From contig JAIETG010000008.1 in NCBI GenBank assembly GCA_019745395.1, forward strand, positions 95,257-159,256: a DNA stretch of 64,000 nucleotides, in the 5' to 3' direction. The translations under genes were made by a program, and so were the position numbers. How positions within the stretch are numbered: position 1 is the first letter of the stretch; each line of letters begins with the position of its first letter. Source of the stretch: Rhabdochlamydiaceae bacterium. GTDB taxonomy: Bacteria > Chlamydiota > Chlamydiia > Chlamydiales > Rhabdochlamydiaceae. Shown one piece after another: positions 45,801 to 54,319 of the stretch. The notes beneath the pieces were generated by a model, which was given only the letters and a program-made list of their open reading frames with translations, searched no databases and had not been told where the DNA came from.

Positions 45801-48800
45801 TTGTCTCCCGAGTTTATCACTTCTGTTATCAACAGCTTGGTTCCTGATAAAAAACGTTCCTTTGCCTCTTTTTCACAAAAAGGAACTCATTTTCCTGCGT
45901 ATTATACAAGTAAGGGAGCGGAGGGAACTTGGTCTATTAGTCCCTTACATGGGAAAATCCTCCGCAATGGCGAAGAGCTCACTCTTGGAGTGCAAAAAGA
46001 TTTTACAGAACATCACGAGTATAAGAAGCTGTTCGGAAGTAAGAAATTTAAGCTCGTAAAGCAGGGAAGCGCTTTTGTGTTTCAAAATACGGAGGGGAAA
46101 AAGTTCCGCATTTTTGAAATAGATAAAAAAACCATATTGCAAATGGAATGGGAAGGCAAGTGGTATCAGTATTTGACGGGAAAAGAGGATGTCTCTGAAA
46201 AAGCTCTTAAAGCATTATGGGATAATTTTCCGAAGCCTTTAATCGCAGACCATTTTGTATTTAGATCTGATGATAAAATCTTATTCCTTAATAAGGATAC
46301 GTTAGCTGTTGATTTTACAGGATTTAAAAATTCTGTTACAGATAGCGTGGGAACGCTATATGAAAATCGAGGCTCTGATTTTGATTCTTCAATAGAGCGA
46401 TTTGAACAAAAGCCTTGGATTTTAGAAAAAATGCAGAAAGATGGCATTTTTAAGGTGCAATTGCCTCGATTTAAGTCGTTAAACGAAGATGTGCTGGAGT
46501 TTACGAAAACTCCTCAAGGCCTTTCTTGGAGTGGGGATTTTAGATTTATTTTAAAAGAGGCTCCTAAAGGGTTTTTAGGGCATAATTTCAATTATCTATT
46601 TTTACAAGATGGAGAAAAAAGTAAGATTTTAGTTCCCTGTAAACCGATGGAAGCTTCTAAAGAATTTGCGCCGCATGCCGATATAGATATTAAAGATAAA
46701 TTTCGAGCTGCGGAATATGAGCAAGCTATAGACTCTAGTGCTCCTCTTTATACTGGAGAGTTAAATAGTCCGCAATTTGGAGCGTATCGGTTTTTAGAGT
46801 ACGATGTAGAAATGGGGAAAGTAGTTCCTTTAACATCAGAAGGAGCCTTTTTTCTAAGCTATTTATCGCTAGCTCAAAAAGACTATACGAGGGCTTTAAA
46901 GATACTTAAAGAAAGTCTCAAATTAAAAGAGTATCTGATCCTATCTCCTGAGTCTCAAAATGTTTTAAATTGGATGATTACGCATCCTACGAAGTCGTAT
47001 GATCAATCTTCTTCTGCAGCAGCACTGGGACTTAGGGCTGCTTTGTTTTTTTTGAAAGACCATGCAAGTCTTTCAGGAAACAAGCCGAATGTTTCTATAC
47101 TAAAAGATAACCTTCGAGAGCTTTGGAGTTCTTATCAAAATGGATTGACTGAGGTACAAGCGGATCTTCGTTTTTCTAGTAAAGAGTTAAAGCAACTTCA
47201 AAAACTTTCTGCTTCTCTAGGGATTTACGTCGAGGATTCTTATCGTACTAATCCTTGGCCTGGAGAGATAAAAAAATACACCTCAGAACCTTATTCGTTA
47301 GATCGCTACATGAAATGGGAGATGCGACAGGCTTTACAATTTAAGGAAGCTTATAATGCGTTTCAAAGAGCAAAAACGGCAGAAGAAAAAACGTTTTTGA
47401 AGATGAAATATTGGAAGTTTTTGACGGAAAATGATTTTGGAAAAAGCCCCGCTATTGCAGCTGTAATCAATGGCGATGGATCGAAATTTACCGCATATCC
47501 TGAGGGAGAGATTACCGAAGAGAGTGCTAAAAGTTGGCTTGCGCAATTTACTGCTTACAAGCAAGATTCCTTTTTTATAAGTACTAGTAGATCTGCAGAA
47601 AATTCTGTCCAGAAAACAAGTGCGACACCGAACATAGGAAGGTCTCTTGCAGAATCTCTTCATAGAACAAAATCTGCGATTGTTCCTTCTTACTTTGTTT
47701 TACCAGAGATATTTCTTGCTGACAGTTCTTTCTTAGATGCTTTTGTAGAAAACTCTTTTGTACAAAGTAGAGATTCTCAACGTAAAAATCTTATTTCATC
47801 GGATTTATTTTCTAAAAAAGAAATTCCCCCTCTTTATAAGATGGCTGTGGAGCAAGAAAGATCTGATTTTCTTCAAGAATATGAATCAGGACTTGGCAAA
47901 AACCAAGAAGAAATACGATATGCTTTAAAGCCAAGTATTAGTGTAGATGAGATTCATAACAATCTTAGATCTCAATTAGATGACTATTCTATTAAGATCG
48001 AAAATCTTCGAAAAGACATCGCAAATTTAGCCAATAAGCTACCTGACGATCCAAAGAAAAGGACCCTTACTCTTTTACTTAATGATGGTCTTGCAAAATC
48101 TAAAGTGAAAACGCATGAAGTGGTAAATGCCTTTTTAGAGGGAAACTCAAAAGCCTATTCGGATCTTAATTCTCATCTTACAAGAGAAGATATTGAAGAA
48201 CTTGACACTTTTACAAAAGATTTTTTGCTTCTTAGCATTGAGGCAAACCAAATAGAAAAAGCTCTTCATTTGAACGATCCTCAGGAATTAGGACAGATGC
48301 TGAGCGCTGGTATTTCTTATTTGGATCCTAAATATGCACATTTAACACGTCAGTTTTTAGTCTATGAATACCGAGCAGGTCTTCGAATGAGAGAAGAGCA
48401 GGTCTCTTTAATCCTTACGATGTCGCAAGAAAAAAGCTGCGTGACCCAGCTTATGATGGGAGGGGGCAAGACGAGTGTTGTAGCATCCAATCTTTTATAC
48501 TTAGCTGCAAGACCTGGAAGAATTGCGTTTTTTATTCCACCGGCTGCACAGATCAGTACTTTGATAGAAAACCTCGGCAATATGCAGAAAAAGCATTTTC
48601 ATCAAGTCGTCGTGCCGATGCAAATGCAAAGAAGTCAGCTCACGATAGAGAATCTCAATCTTATTAAAGAGGAATTTGAGAGCGCTAAAAAAGATCGCAA
48701 AATCATTTTAACGACAAGAGAAACCATAGAATCTTTGAATTTGGAATATTTGGATCTGCTTAGTAAGAAAGACTATTGGAATCCTAAATTACACATTCTT

Positions 48801-51800
48801 TCCCATCTAATAAAAGAGATGAAAATGTTCGGAGATGCCTTGATTGACGAAGTGGATCTCATTTTAAATCCGATGCAGGAGACGAACTTTCCGCTTGGCG
48901 AAAGAATGCCGATCACACCAGAGCTCATAGAAATGACCCGGCAGCTTTTTAAATTACTGGTTTCTCATGAAAAATTACGATTGAGTACTAATGAACAGGC
49001 CGTACTTAGTGAATCAGCGCATCGAAAGATCCTTTTAGAGGTTTTTACTAAGTTTTTTGATGAATATACGGGTTTTTCTTTAGAGCCTTCTGAAAAAGAG
49101 TCCTTTCTCAAATTCGTTGCAGGAAATCCTGCGACAAGGTCTTTTAAAACGGTATTACAATTAAGGTCGAAAAGTGAAGGGCTGAAAAATTCTGCGGAAG
49201 CCATTTCTTTGACTAAACACTTGTCGAGTGATGTTCTTCCACTTACCCTTTCCAAGAGCACAGGGGAGAGCTATGGCAGGGTATTAGATGATGACGTTGT
49301 GGGCCCCTATTATGGAGTTGCAAGCCCTTCTTTTACAGAATTTGGATCTCAATGGGAAGCGATGCTCTACCATTTTCAGACGGTGTTATCTAAAGGAGTT
49401 ACTGCAAATCAAGTAAAAGAGCTCTATGAAAGTTTTTTTGCTTCGGCGTCTTATCAAGTCTCAAGTGCTGGAGCGATTTTAGAAGAGACATGGGAAGCTC
49501 AAACATTTAAGACATTGACCGGATACTCTTTTGCAGAATTTAATAAACCAGGAAATCTGCAACGAGCTATTGATAAAATCAATTCTAATCAGGATCTGCA
49601 GCTTCTTTTGGAAGCAAATACAATTGCTCAGGTTGTGGGATCTTATGTAAAATACTTAAGAAGTACATCTCAAAACTTTGTGGAGAATTTCTCTGGATTT
49701 GACTCTTTTTCAGGGACTCCCTGGAATATTGAGTCGTATCCTAAATCGCTTCAAGATGGATTTCATCCAGATACAGGAACGGAGGGGAAAATTCTTGATG
49801 TCTTTTTAGAAAGATCTAAAAAAACACCAAAAATTCATACGACAGAAATACCCAGACCTACAGAAACTTTAACGAGCGTATTGCAAGGGATGACACCTGA
49901 TAGAAAAAAACGACTTTCAGGATTTATTGATTCGGCAGGACTGTTTAAGGAAAGTGATGGTCTTTCCGTTGCGAAAGAAGTTCTAGCATTTTATCAAAAA
50001 GATGATCGTATCCAAACAGTTCTATTTTTCGGAAGACCCACTTCTAGAAGTCCTATGGTTTTAATGGCCTTGAAAAAAGGGGCTTCCAAACCTGTATTAG
50101 TGGGAAGCACGCAAGCTCAAGAGATAGCAAAACATGGTATTTCTTTGGACTCAACCTTTGTCTATTACGATCAAACGCATTGTGAGGCGACAGACATTTT
50201 ACAAAAAGAAGACGCGATTAATGTGATTTCCGTAAATCACAAAATGATCCGCCGCTCTTTCACTCAAGGGATCCTTCGCCTTAGAGCTTATTTTAAAGGT
50301 CAAGACATTGAAGTCGTGCTTCCTAAAGAAGAGGTCGAGCATTTTACAGGAAAAGCAGATCTTCTTCCTACTCATCAAGACGTTCTTGTAAAGGTCATTG
50401 ATAACCAGGGTATACGAAAAGCGGATCAGACATTTAGATCGTATAAGCAAAAGATCGATAATGCATTAAGGCAAGTTGCGATGGATGAGCTAATCAAAGA
50501 GGCAGATATAGGAAGGCAGGGATTGATTTTTAACCGGTTCAAGGATCTTTTTGTGGTCCATCGAGAACAGAACCTTTATACGCAGTTTGGAGCTCCTGAA
50601 ACGCTGATAGATAGTTTGGAGGCTTTACAAGAATATCGAAAGTGGAAAGAGAGTTTATTTCAAACACTTACTAACGATGCAGAAGTGCTACAAGTTGCCG
50701 GATCCCGATTGGATTCTATCATGGAAAGCGCTCAAAAGACTGCTTATCGTCCGACAAAGGTAAAGAAAAATTTCCGTGAAGATACAGGAACGGAAGTAGA
50801 ACTTTCTCAAGAAATTCAGGTAGAAATTAACGTAGATACGTCACTCAACAGAGAACTTCAGCAAGAACTTGATCAATACCAGAATGTAGGGTACATATCC
50901 CCTATTCGAGAGATCTCTTGGACTGATGAAAACGTAAAATCTGCTTTAGAGAAAACGGATTATAATGGATACTCTTATAGTCCTAAGGTGTATTCTTTAA
51001 GGGATATCCTCCTAGATAAAGAGCTAATTCCTTATCAGCAGGATTACTTTAAGCTATTTGGAGATAACCTTTTGGTTTCCCATAACTTTATTCAATCGTT
51101 TACTAAGATTACTTCTGTCTTTTATAAAAAACAGAAACATGCAGGGCAAGTGCTCCTTGTCAAAGAGGCAGATCAAATCAAAGCTATCTTGCTTTCTACT
51201 TTAGAGGCTCGTTTCTTTAAAAAGTATATTACGGATAAAAAACCGGGCAATATGTGGCTTGTTCTTCCGTCGGGGGATCCTTTAACTGGAAAGGCACCAG
51301 ATATGACCCCAGAGGTTCAAGATCTTCTTTGGCAAGTAAAGTTGCTTAACGGAAATGTCGGAGAGCTGCTTAAAGATAAAATAACTCCTCAAAAAAGAAA
51401 GCGGCTTAACAAAAAATTACTGCATGATTTCTTAGCCTTGAAAGTAGAGTATGATCCTAAGCAAAGAGGCGTTTTTTATCAGCATTTTGTAGAAAAGCAC
51501 ACACAAAAGAAGGATCCCTTAAGTTTTTTCCGAAAGACCTTACCGAGTGCTTTAAACACTGGAAATGAAAATTTTGAAAAATACTATCCGTTGATTGCTA
51601 TGGGGATTTCTAAAAAAGAGATCGAAGCAAAGAGTATAGATGTTAGAGAGGCTCTTTTTGTGTATATCGATTCTTTAAAGAAGATTTTTAAAGCAGGGTT
51701 AGATTTACGTCCTATTTTAGATCTTCCTTGTGGGGACTTAGTGAAAATTTTGGAAAATGCAGATAAAGTTATCGGGTTTACCAAGAAAGGGCTGCGATGG

Positions 51801-51839
51801 GAAACGCTTTTAAGGACGTTAAAGCCGAGGCGTGCATAG
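42840..51839 (+). CDS. Giant P-loop ATPase/helicase-like protein (resembles the DUF3638/DUF3645 group), 2999 aa
   Basis: Starts at a GTG preceded by AGGGAGGT, 4 bases upstream. Residues ~150-310 carry NNHAMFY (His162), a YIHNTGGG element (His181) and PQSAGTCSW (Cys301), a layout that could be a permuted papain-like cysteine protease. Residues ~500-1750 are helical and unassigned. A P-loop MMGGGKTS is at 1872-1879 in a segment resembling DUF3638, an acidic DEVD Walker B-type motif is at 2003-2006, YYDQTHCEATD at 2442-2452 and SFTQGILRLR at 2473-2482. The last two resemble the DUF3645 region and SF2-helicase motif VI. In eukaryotes the DUF3638/3645 pair occurs in large proteins annotated as ubiquitin hydrolases. 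The protein has no signal peptide or membrane span. Function is unknown; two small membrane-protein genes follow on the same strand. Confidence 0.8.
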   Translation: MLPRDDTVVGFNALNKDAVINAASDLLGYTTHALGVFNDFSNDLSLDTYESVVFRDFYRKKFSTGPVSDKAFAHIHGDNYVKNTNLEGWFPLSAKASLEEFAESFSPDIRNKILGLTSKIEYASRDPMSEAEIETYSHQIAQKIKNLKVDEDLWLEGGANNHAMFYQFIKRSGGKYDIYIHNTGGGLQYHYWEPREDVLDTSLNIDPELIDETVSKKDYVCPFVKFEGVLEGEIGLNIGGQVDPALLVKLISIATSTQAEGEEAIKQIYEEAFGALNHRRIEDPRTRSDFFLIAPQSAGTCSWRVLAYAALGKNLADSEQLERVNLQIKQDSFDATCHEDGATAVRKELCIQGGQELQRQLAGLYGIFLSHDEVEARRKSIQKALDALKKEEALAPPVKEMNPVSCKEGPKDLSLPDRWAPANPSVITVKEIIPFSAEPLKLTRLEDVQKELKKIIDFQGEDHLYDVPMQIERLVASLPRPLEFKEVWKGASPQVISECQSLFSKALTLYTKIIIAREGRLLSEQNTAWGLLAAIHYLSAKIDSTLASDYGIYFESFAKLIKNPTFTSFLPKDLRLYQDILSYFYSTSKTKQLFNIRAIDGRAIKHDTPILPEETLLLSIAKKNEKIEKELQEKVEARRKEDFYKKHSISESRIEREVVLWDNEMFAKQPETSYIANLRKAAYDAQAFTYKMSSYEFNAQKFPVVTRQDETQKAIVTNHASVNGFKHAIPDESNAFNVWLIDRHRSCLFDENSETHENERIEDLRHVPTRLEASTCQKTLQSQLIVDHFKDNIADLSEVANQNLFLLSLFRSFSSGMPVQEALTDPAFINAVFKFVDKGMSLYLHGRKRPDIKTVLFFMQVVRRLKELDPSLPLLQAPEIKELSSLENPPERFLRDYSSEINELLKRNDLTEEEENSLHIHRILQYTTQKEHLNSLQRSETSKSKALQEIVESWMYCSAFKFHPWHSVHSQSEAAHFIYDLAPVFEKLSPEFITSVINSLVPDKKRSFASFSQKGTHFPAYYTSKGAEGTWSISPLHGKILRNGEELTLGVQKDFTEHHEYKKLFGSKKFKLVKQGSAFVFQNTEGKKFRIFEIDKKTILQMEWEGKWYQYLTGKEDVSEKALKALWDNFPKPLIADHFVFRSDDKILFLNKDTLAVDFTGFKNSVTDSVGTLYENRGSDFDSSIERFEQKPWILEKMQKDGIFKVQLPRFKSLNEDVLEFTKTPQGLSWSGDFRFILKEAPKGFLGHNFNYLFLQDGEKSKILVPCKPMEASKEFAPHADIDIKDKFRAAEYEQAIDSSAPLYTGELNSPQFGAYRFLEYDVEMGKVVPLTSEGAFFLSYLSLAQKDYTRALKILKESLKLKEYLILSPESQNVLNWMITHPTKSYDQSSSAAALGLRAALFFLKDHASLSGNKPNVSILKDNLRELWSSYQNGLTEVQADLRFSSKELKQLQKLSASLGIYVEDSYRTNPWPGEIKKYTSEPYSLDRYMKWEMRQALQFKEAYNAFQRAKTAEEKTFLKMKYWKFLTENDFGKSPAIAAVINGDGSKFTAYPEGEITEESAKSWLAQFTAYKQDSFFISTSRSAENSVQKTSATPNIGRSLAESLHRTKSAIVPSYFVLPEIFLADSSFLDAFVENSFVQSRDSQRKNLISSDLFSKKEIPPLYKMAVEQERSDFLQEYESGLGKNQEEIRYALKPSISVDEIHNNLRSQLDDYSIKIENLRKDIANLANKLPDDPKKRTLTLLLNDGLAKSKVKTHEVVNAFLEGNSKAYSDLNSHLTREDIEELDTFTKDFLLLSIEANQIEKALHLNDPQELGQMLSAGISYLDPKYAHLTRQFLVYEYRAGLRMREEQVSLILTMSQEKSCVTQLMMGGGKTSVVASNLLYLAARPGRIAFFIPPAAQISTLIENLGNMQKKHFHQVVVPMQMQRSQLTIENLNLIKEEFESAKKDRKIILTTRETIESLNLEYLDLLSKKDYWNPKLHILSHLIKEMKMFGDALIDEVDLILNPMQETNFPLGERMPITPELIEMTRQLFKLLVSHEKLRLSTNEQAVLSESAHRKILLEVFTKFFDEYTGFSLEPSEKESFLKFVAGNPATRSFKTVLQLRSKSEGLKNSAEAISLTKHLSSDVLPLTLSKSTGESYGRVLDDDVVGPYYGVASPSFTEFGSQWEAMLYHFQTVLSKGVTANQVKELYESFFASASYQVSSAGAILEETWEAQTFKTLTGYSFAEFNKPGNLQRAIDKINSNQDLQLLLEANTIAQVVGSYVKYLRSTSQNFVENFSGFDSFSGTPWNIESYPKSLQDGFHPDTGTEGKILDVFLERSKKTPKIHTTEIPRPTETLTSVLQGMTPDRKKRLSGFIDSAGLFKESDGLSVAKEVLAFYQKDDRIQTVLFFGRPTSRSPMVLMALKKGASKPVLVGSTQAQEIAKHGISLDSTFVYYDQTHCEATDILQKEDAINVISVNHKMIRRSFTQGILRLRAYFKGQDIEVVLPKEEVEHFTGKADLLPTHQDVLVKVIDNQGIRKADQTFRSYKQKIDNALRQVAMDELIKEADIGRQGLIFNRFKDLFVVHREQNLYTQFGAPETLIDSLEALQEYRKWKESLFQTLTNDAEVLQVAGSRLDSIMESAQKTAYRPTKVKKNFREDTGTEVELSQEIQVEINVDTSLNRELQQELDQYQNVGYISPIREISWTDENVKSALEKTDYNGYSYSPKVYSLRDILLDKELIPYQQDYFKLFGDNLLVSHNFIQSFTKITSVFYKKQKHAGQVLLVKEADQIKAILLSTLEARFFKKYITDKKPGNMWLVLPSGDPLTGKAPDMTPEVQDLLWQVKLLNGNVGELLKDKITPQKRKRLNKKLLHDFLALKVEYDPKQRGVFYQHFVEKHTQKKDPLSFFRKTLPSALNTGNENFEKYYPLIAMGISKKEIEAKSIDVREALFVYIDSLKKIFKAGLDLRPILDLPCGDLVKILENADKVIGFTKKGLRWETLLRTLKPRRA

Positions 51840-51894
51840 ATTAAAGGTGGAAGCTTTCACCATATTTTAAAAAAAGTAAAGGGGAGTTTGTATA

Positions 51895-52341
51895 ATGGTT
51901 GCAGTTGTTTCTAATCCTAACCGTTTTGTGGTTCGCAATTCTTTGGAACCTAAAGAGGTTTCAAGATCAGAAGATCTTGCAAAAAAAACAGACAAGGTTA
52001 CGGCTCCAGCTTTTAAAACAGATCCGCAAATCGAAGCTTTTCCTCTTAAAGAAAAAGAGAAGAAAAATTCATATATTCCTCTTATATGTGGTGCTGCGGT
52101 GGTTTTAGCCGTTTGTGGATTTCTTTATGTTAAAGCAGAAGAGGCCGAATTTCGTCTTAAGAAAGCTGAAGAAATAACTCAAAAAGCCACAGATGTGAGC
52201 ACTCTTTTATGTAATAATTTGTGTACGCTTTTAAGGGATGACGCAGAGAGTAATGAAGGGGTTTCGATGCATGCAAAGAGTCTAGATGCAATGCTTCAGT
52301 GTGAGGCATTACAAGGGGACAAGTTTTGTTCCGATGTGTAA
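51895..52341 (+). CDS. Single-pass membrane protein with cysteine-containing C-terminal domain, 148 aa
   Basis: ATG with a GGGGAG ribosome site 8 bases upstream, 55 bp after the giant ATPase gene. Residues 1-57 are polar and basic; one membrane helix lies at about 59-75 (YIPLICGAAVVLAVCGF). A short coiled-coil-prone helix follows (KAEEAEFRLKKAEEITQKA), then a C-terminal part with four cysteines (LLCNNLCTLL, LQCEALQGDKFC). Charge distribution predicts N-in, C-out. There is no recognised family. Its architecture matches the next gene's product, suggesting that the two act together or are distant paralogues. Confidence 0.7.
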   Translation: MVAVVSNPNRFVVRNSLEPKEVSRSEDLAKKTDKVTAPAFKTDPQIEAFPLKEKEKKNSYIPLICGAAVVLAVCGFLYVKAEEAEFRLKKAEEITQKATDVSTLLCNNLCTLLRDDAESNEGVSMHAKSLDAMLQCEALQGDKFCSDV

Positions 52342-52362
52342 ATTTTTATAAATAGGTTTTTT

Positions 52363-52962
52363 GTGATACCGTCAACAGTTGCTTCCTTAAAAACTCCTAC
52401 TTCTTTTCCTAACGAAAAGGAGCGTAGTACCATTTGGAATAAGCGAAACATAACGATTGGCATTGCAGTTGTGGTTATTCTAGCTACCGCTGTTGCGAGC
52501 TTGTATTATATAAATAAACCCACTCCAGCCATTCCAAAGCCTTTAAAAGCAGCGTCAGAGCCTCCTGTCTTAACTAAGGTGCAATTTATGAACAAGAGTT
52601 TTCCTCTTTCTAAAAAAAACATGTGGGATGAGCAACAAGGTTCGTTTGTTATAGAAAATCAGATCGATAAGATGTCTGGATTAATCCAGGACATTTTTTA
52701 TAAAGGTCATGTGAGTTGGATAGCTCAAGAATATGACGCTTGTGCAAATCAAGTTAAAAAATTCATCGATACATCTTGTTATTCCGATCGGGGGCAATAT
52801 TTTTCTCGGGATTGTGATAGCAAATTTGAGATGGCGCAAGATACATGCAGTTTTGCTAGAAAAGCTGGAGAGCTATTTTGTTCCACAACGCTACATGAAT
52901 CAGAATTTGCCGATTCCAGGCCAGAACTAACAAATATTTGTAAGAATGTGGGTCTTTTGTAA
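52363..52962 (+). CDS. Single-pass membrane protein with cysteine-rich C-terminal domain, 199 aa
   Basis: Starts at GTG 21 bp after the previous stop, with an AGG ribosome site; no nearby ATG fits. Residues 1-29 are polar and basic, and a membrane helix lies at about 31-48 (ITIGIAVVVILATAVASL). A proline-rich linker (PTPAIPKPLKAASEPP) is followed by a ~130-residue helical domain with six cysteines (YDACANQ, DTSCYSD, SRDCDS, DTCSF, LFCST, NICKN). An outward-facing domain with even cysteine number suggests disulfides. It is the last gene of the run begun by the giant ATPase; a hairpin follows. There is no recognised family. Confidence 0.7.
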   Translation: MIPSTVASLKTPTSFPNEKERSTIWNKRNITIGIAVVVILATAVASLYYINKPTPAIPKPLKAASEPPVLTKVQFMNKSFPLSKKNMWDEQQGSFVIENQIDKMSGLIQDIFYKGHVSWIAQEYDACANQVKKFIDTSCYSDRGQYFSRDCDSKFEMAQDTCSFARKAGELFCSTTLHESEFADSRPELTNICKNVGLL

Positions 52963-52981
52963 GATTTATTCCCAAATTATT

Positions 52982-53007
52982 TTAGCAAGCGGATTTAATT
53001 GCTAAAT
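52982..53007 (+). terminator. Possible bidirectional terminator hairpin between convergent genes
   Basis: A perfect 8-bp stem TTTAGCAA / TTGCTAAA with a 10-base loop, midway between the 199-aa membrane-protein gene and the convergent SET gene. The stem is AT-rich, so strength is doubtful. Confidence 0.4.
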
Positions 53008-53015
53008 ATTGTGAT

Positions 53016-54254
53016 TTAGATCTCCATCGGACTAAAATTAGATAAGACTAGCTGTTCTCCTGCAAGGATTTTACGAGCAGCAAAGACTAAAAGAACTGGA
53101 TAGTCTTCCTCATCATCCCAGACAAAACGGATATTGAGGTTGCTTTGCGTATCTTTACAAGGAAGATGGCTTAAAAAATTGCTTTCTTCAGAAACTTCCA
53201 AAGAAAGAGTTCCTTTTTTTCCTTGCGCCACTATAAAAGAGCGTTTTTTGGAAGGATTTAGAGAAAAAGTTCCTGCAATTAACCCAATACAAGTGTTTTT
53301 AGCGATCGGATCTTGGTTTTTTTTCAAAGTAACTTTTAGTTTTCCTTGATTAGATGCGATGGAAAATTTCCGCGGAAGTCCTTTTTCTAGGACGATTTCT
53401 TCGAATGCATCTACTTCTTTTTTTGCTTTTTGAGAAATGTTTGGCAGCTGTTTTTTTACTGCTTTAAAAAGGGGGTGGCTTTCCACTTCCTCTGGAATGT
53501 TTACTAAAACATTGCGCAAAGGCAATAAAATCTTTTGGTGAGAGGCAGCAATGGGCTTGATCGGATTTGCGAGCTTTACTTTTAAATTAGGGGTGAGAAT
53601 GTAGGTGTTAGGTCTCATATCATTGGGAATGATATTTAAAGCCTTCCAATACTGCCCGCCGTAATTACTGAAAAGTTGCTCTCCGGGTTGGATAGCGCGC
53701 AAAGCTAAAAGGAGGATTTCCATTCTTCCATTCGGGAGTTTAGAGACAATTGCTTCAATATTCGTCTCTAAAGAACTGTGGTTGATAAAGCGTGTGAAAT
53801 TTCCTTTTTTAATAGCACTTGTCTGGATGGAATATTCAGTGTCACGAGCCCAAGGCTCTTTAGGATTTAAAACGTGTTTGAAGTCGGTTTTTTTAATGCG
53901 CACGCCTTGAGCCACATCATAGGCATAAGACGTTCCCTCTGTGATATCGCATTCTACAAGTTCATAAAGGCCTGTATAAACCCCGATAAAAGTTCCTGCA
54001 GGGATTGGCTTAGCATCAGGTTTTAAAAATACTCCTGTATTTACTTTGGGATGTACATGGGCTAAGTACAGGTTGCTTGGCAATCCTCGCAGCTCTATTT
54101 CTTTGCTCACACGCAGGATGTCTTTGTATAATCGAGCAGAAACTTGCAGAGCCTCTTTTCTGGGAAGCTTAGAAGAGTATTTAAGAAGAAAATCTTCATA
54201 CCAAGAAGAGCCTTCAGAAAAAGGCAGCCGAAAGTGCTCAGGGATATTCATCAT
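53016..54254 (-). CDS. SET-domain protein (lysine methyltransferase-like) with possible degenerate second SET domain
   Basis: 412 residues from the ATG at 54254; a TTG two codons earlier is the alternative, and an AAGGA lies upstream. Numbered from that TTG: the first SET domain spans ~74-205, with GVYTG (93-97), the NFTRFINHS AdoMet-binding motif (154-162) and GEQLFSNYGGQYW containing the catalytic Tyr (193-205). SET enzymes methylate lysines; chlamydial NUE modifies host histones. Residues ~305-411 repeat the pattern: GLIAG, SNFLSHLPCKDTQSNLNI and GEQLVLSNFSP. There NHS is replaced by LPC and NYG by NFS, so the second copy is probably inactive. No signal peptide is visible. It lies 65 bp after priA on the same strand. 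A host-nuclear role is inference from the family. Confidence 0.8.
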   Translation of the reverse strand: MMNIPEHFRLPFSEGSSWYEDFLLKYSSKLPRKEALQVSARLYKDILRVSKEIELRGLPSNLYLAHVHPKVNTGVFLKPDAKPIPAGTFIGVYTGLYELVECDITEGTSYAYDVAQGVRIKKTDFKHVLNPKEPWARDTEYSIQTSAIKKGNFTRFINHSSLETNIEAIVSKLPNGRMEILLLALRAIQPGEQLFSNYGGQYWKALNIIPNDMRPNTYILTPNLKVKLANPIKPIAASHQKILLPLRNVLVNIPEEVESHPLFKAVKKQLPNISQKAKKEVDAFEEIVLEKGLPRKFSIASNQGKLKVTLKKNQDPIAKNTCIGLIAGTFSLNPSKKRSFIVAQGKKGTLSLEVSEESNFLSHLPCKDTQSNLNIRFVWDDEEDYPVLLVFAARKILAGEQLVLSNFSPMEI

Positions 54255-54319
54255 AGCCAAATGTTCCTTGCTTTGATTTCACCCTAATAGCTGCTCTATA
54301 TTGAAGTAAATCATTTTTT

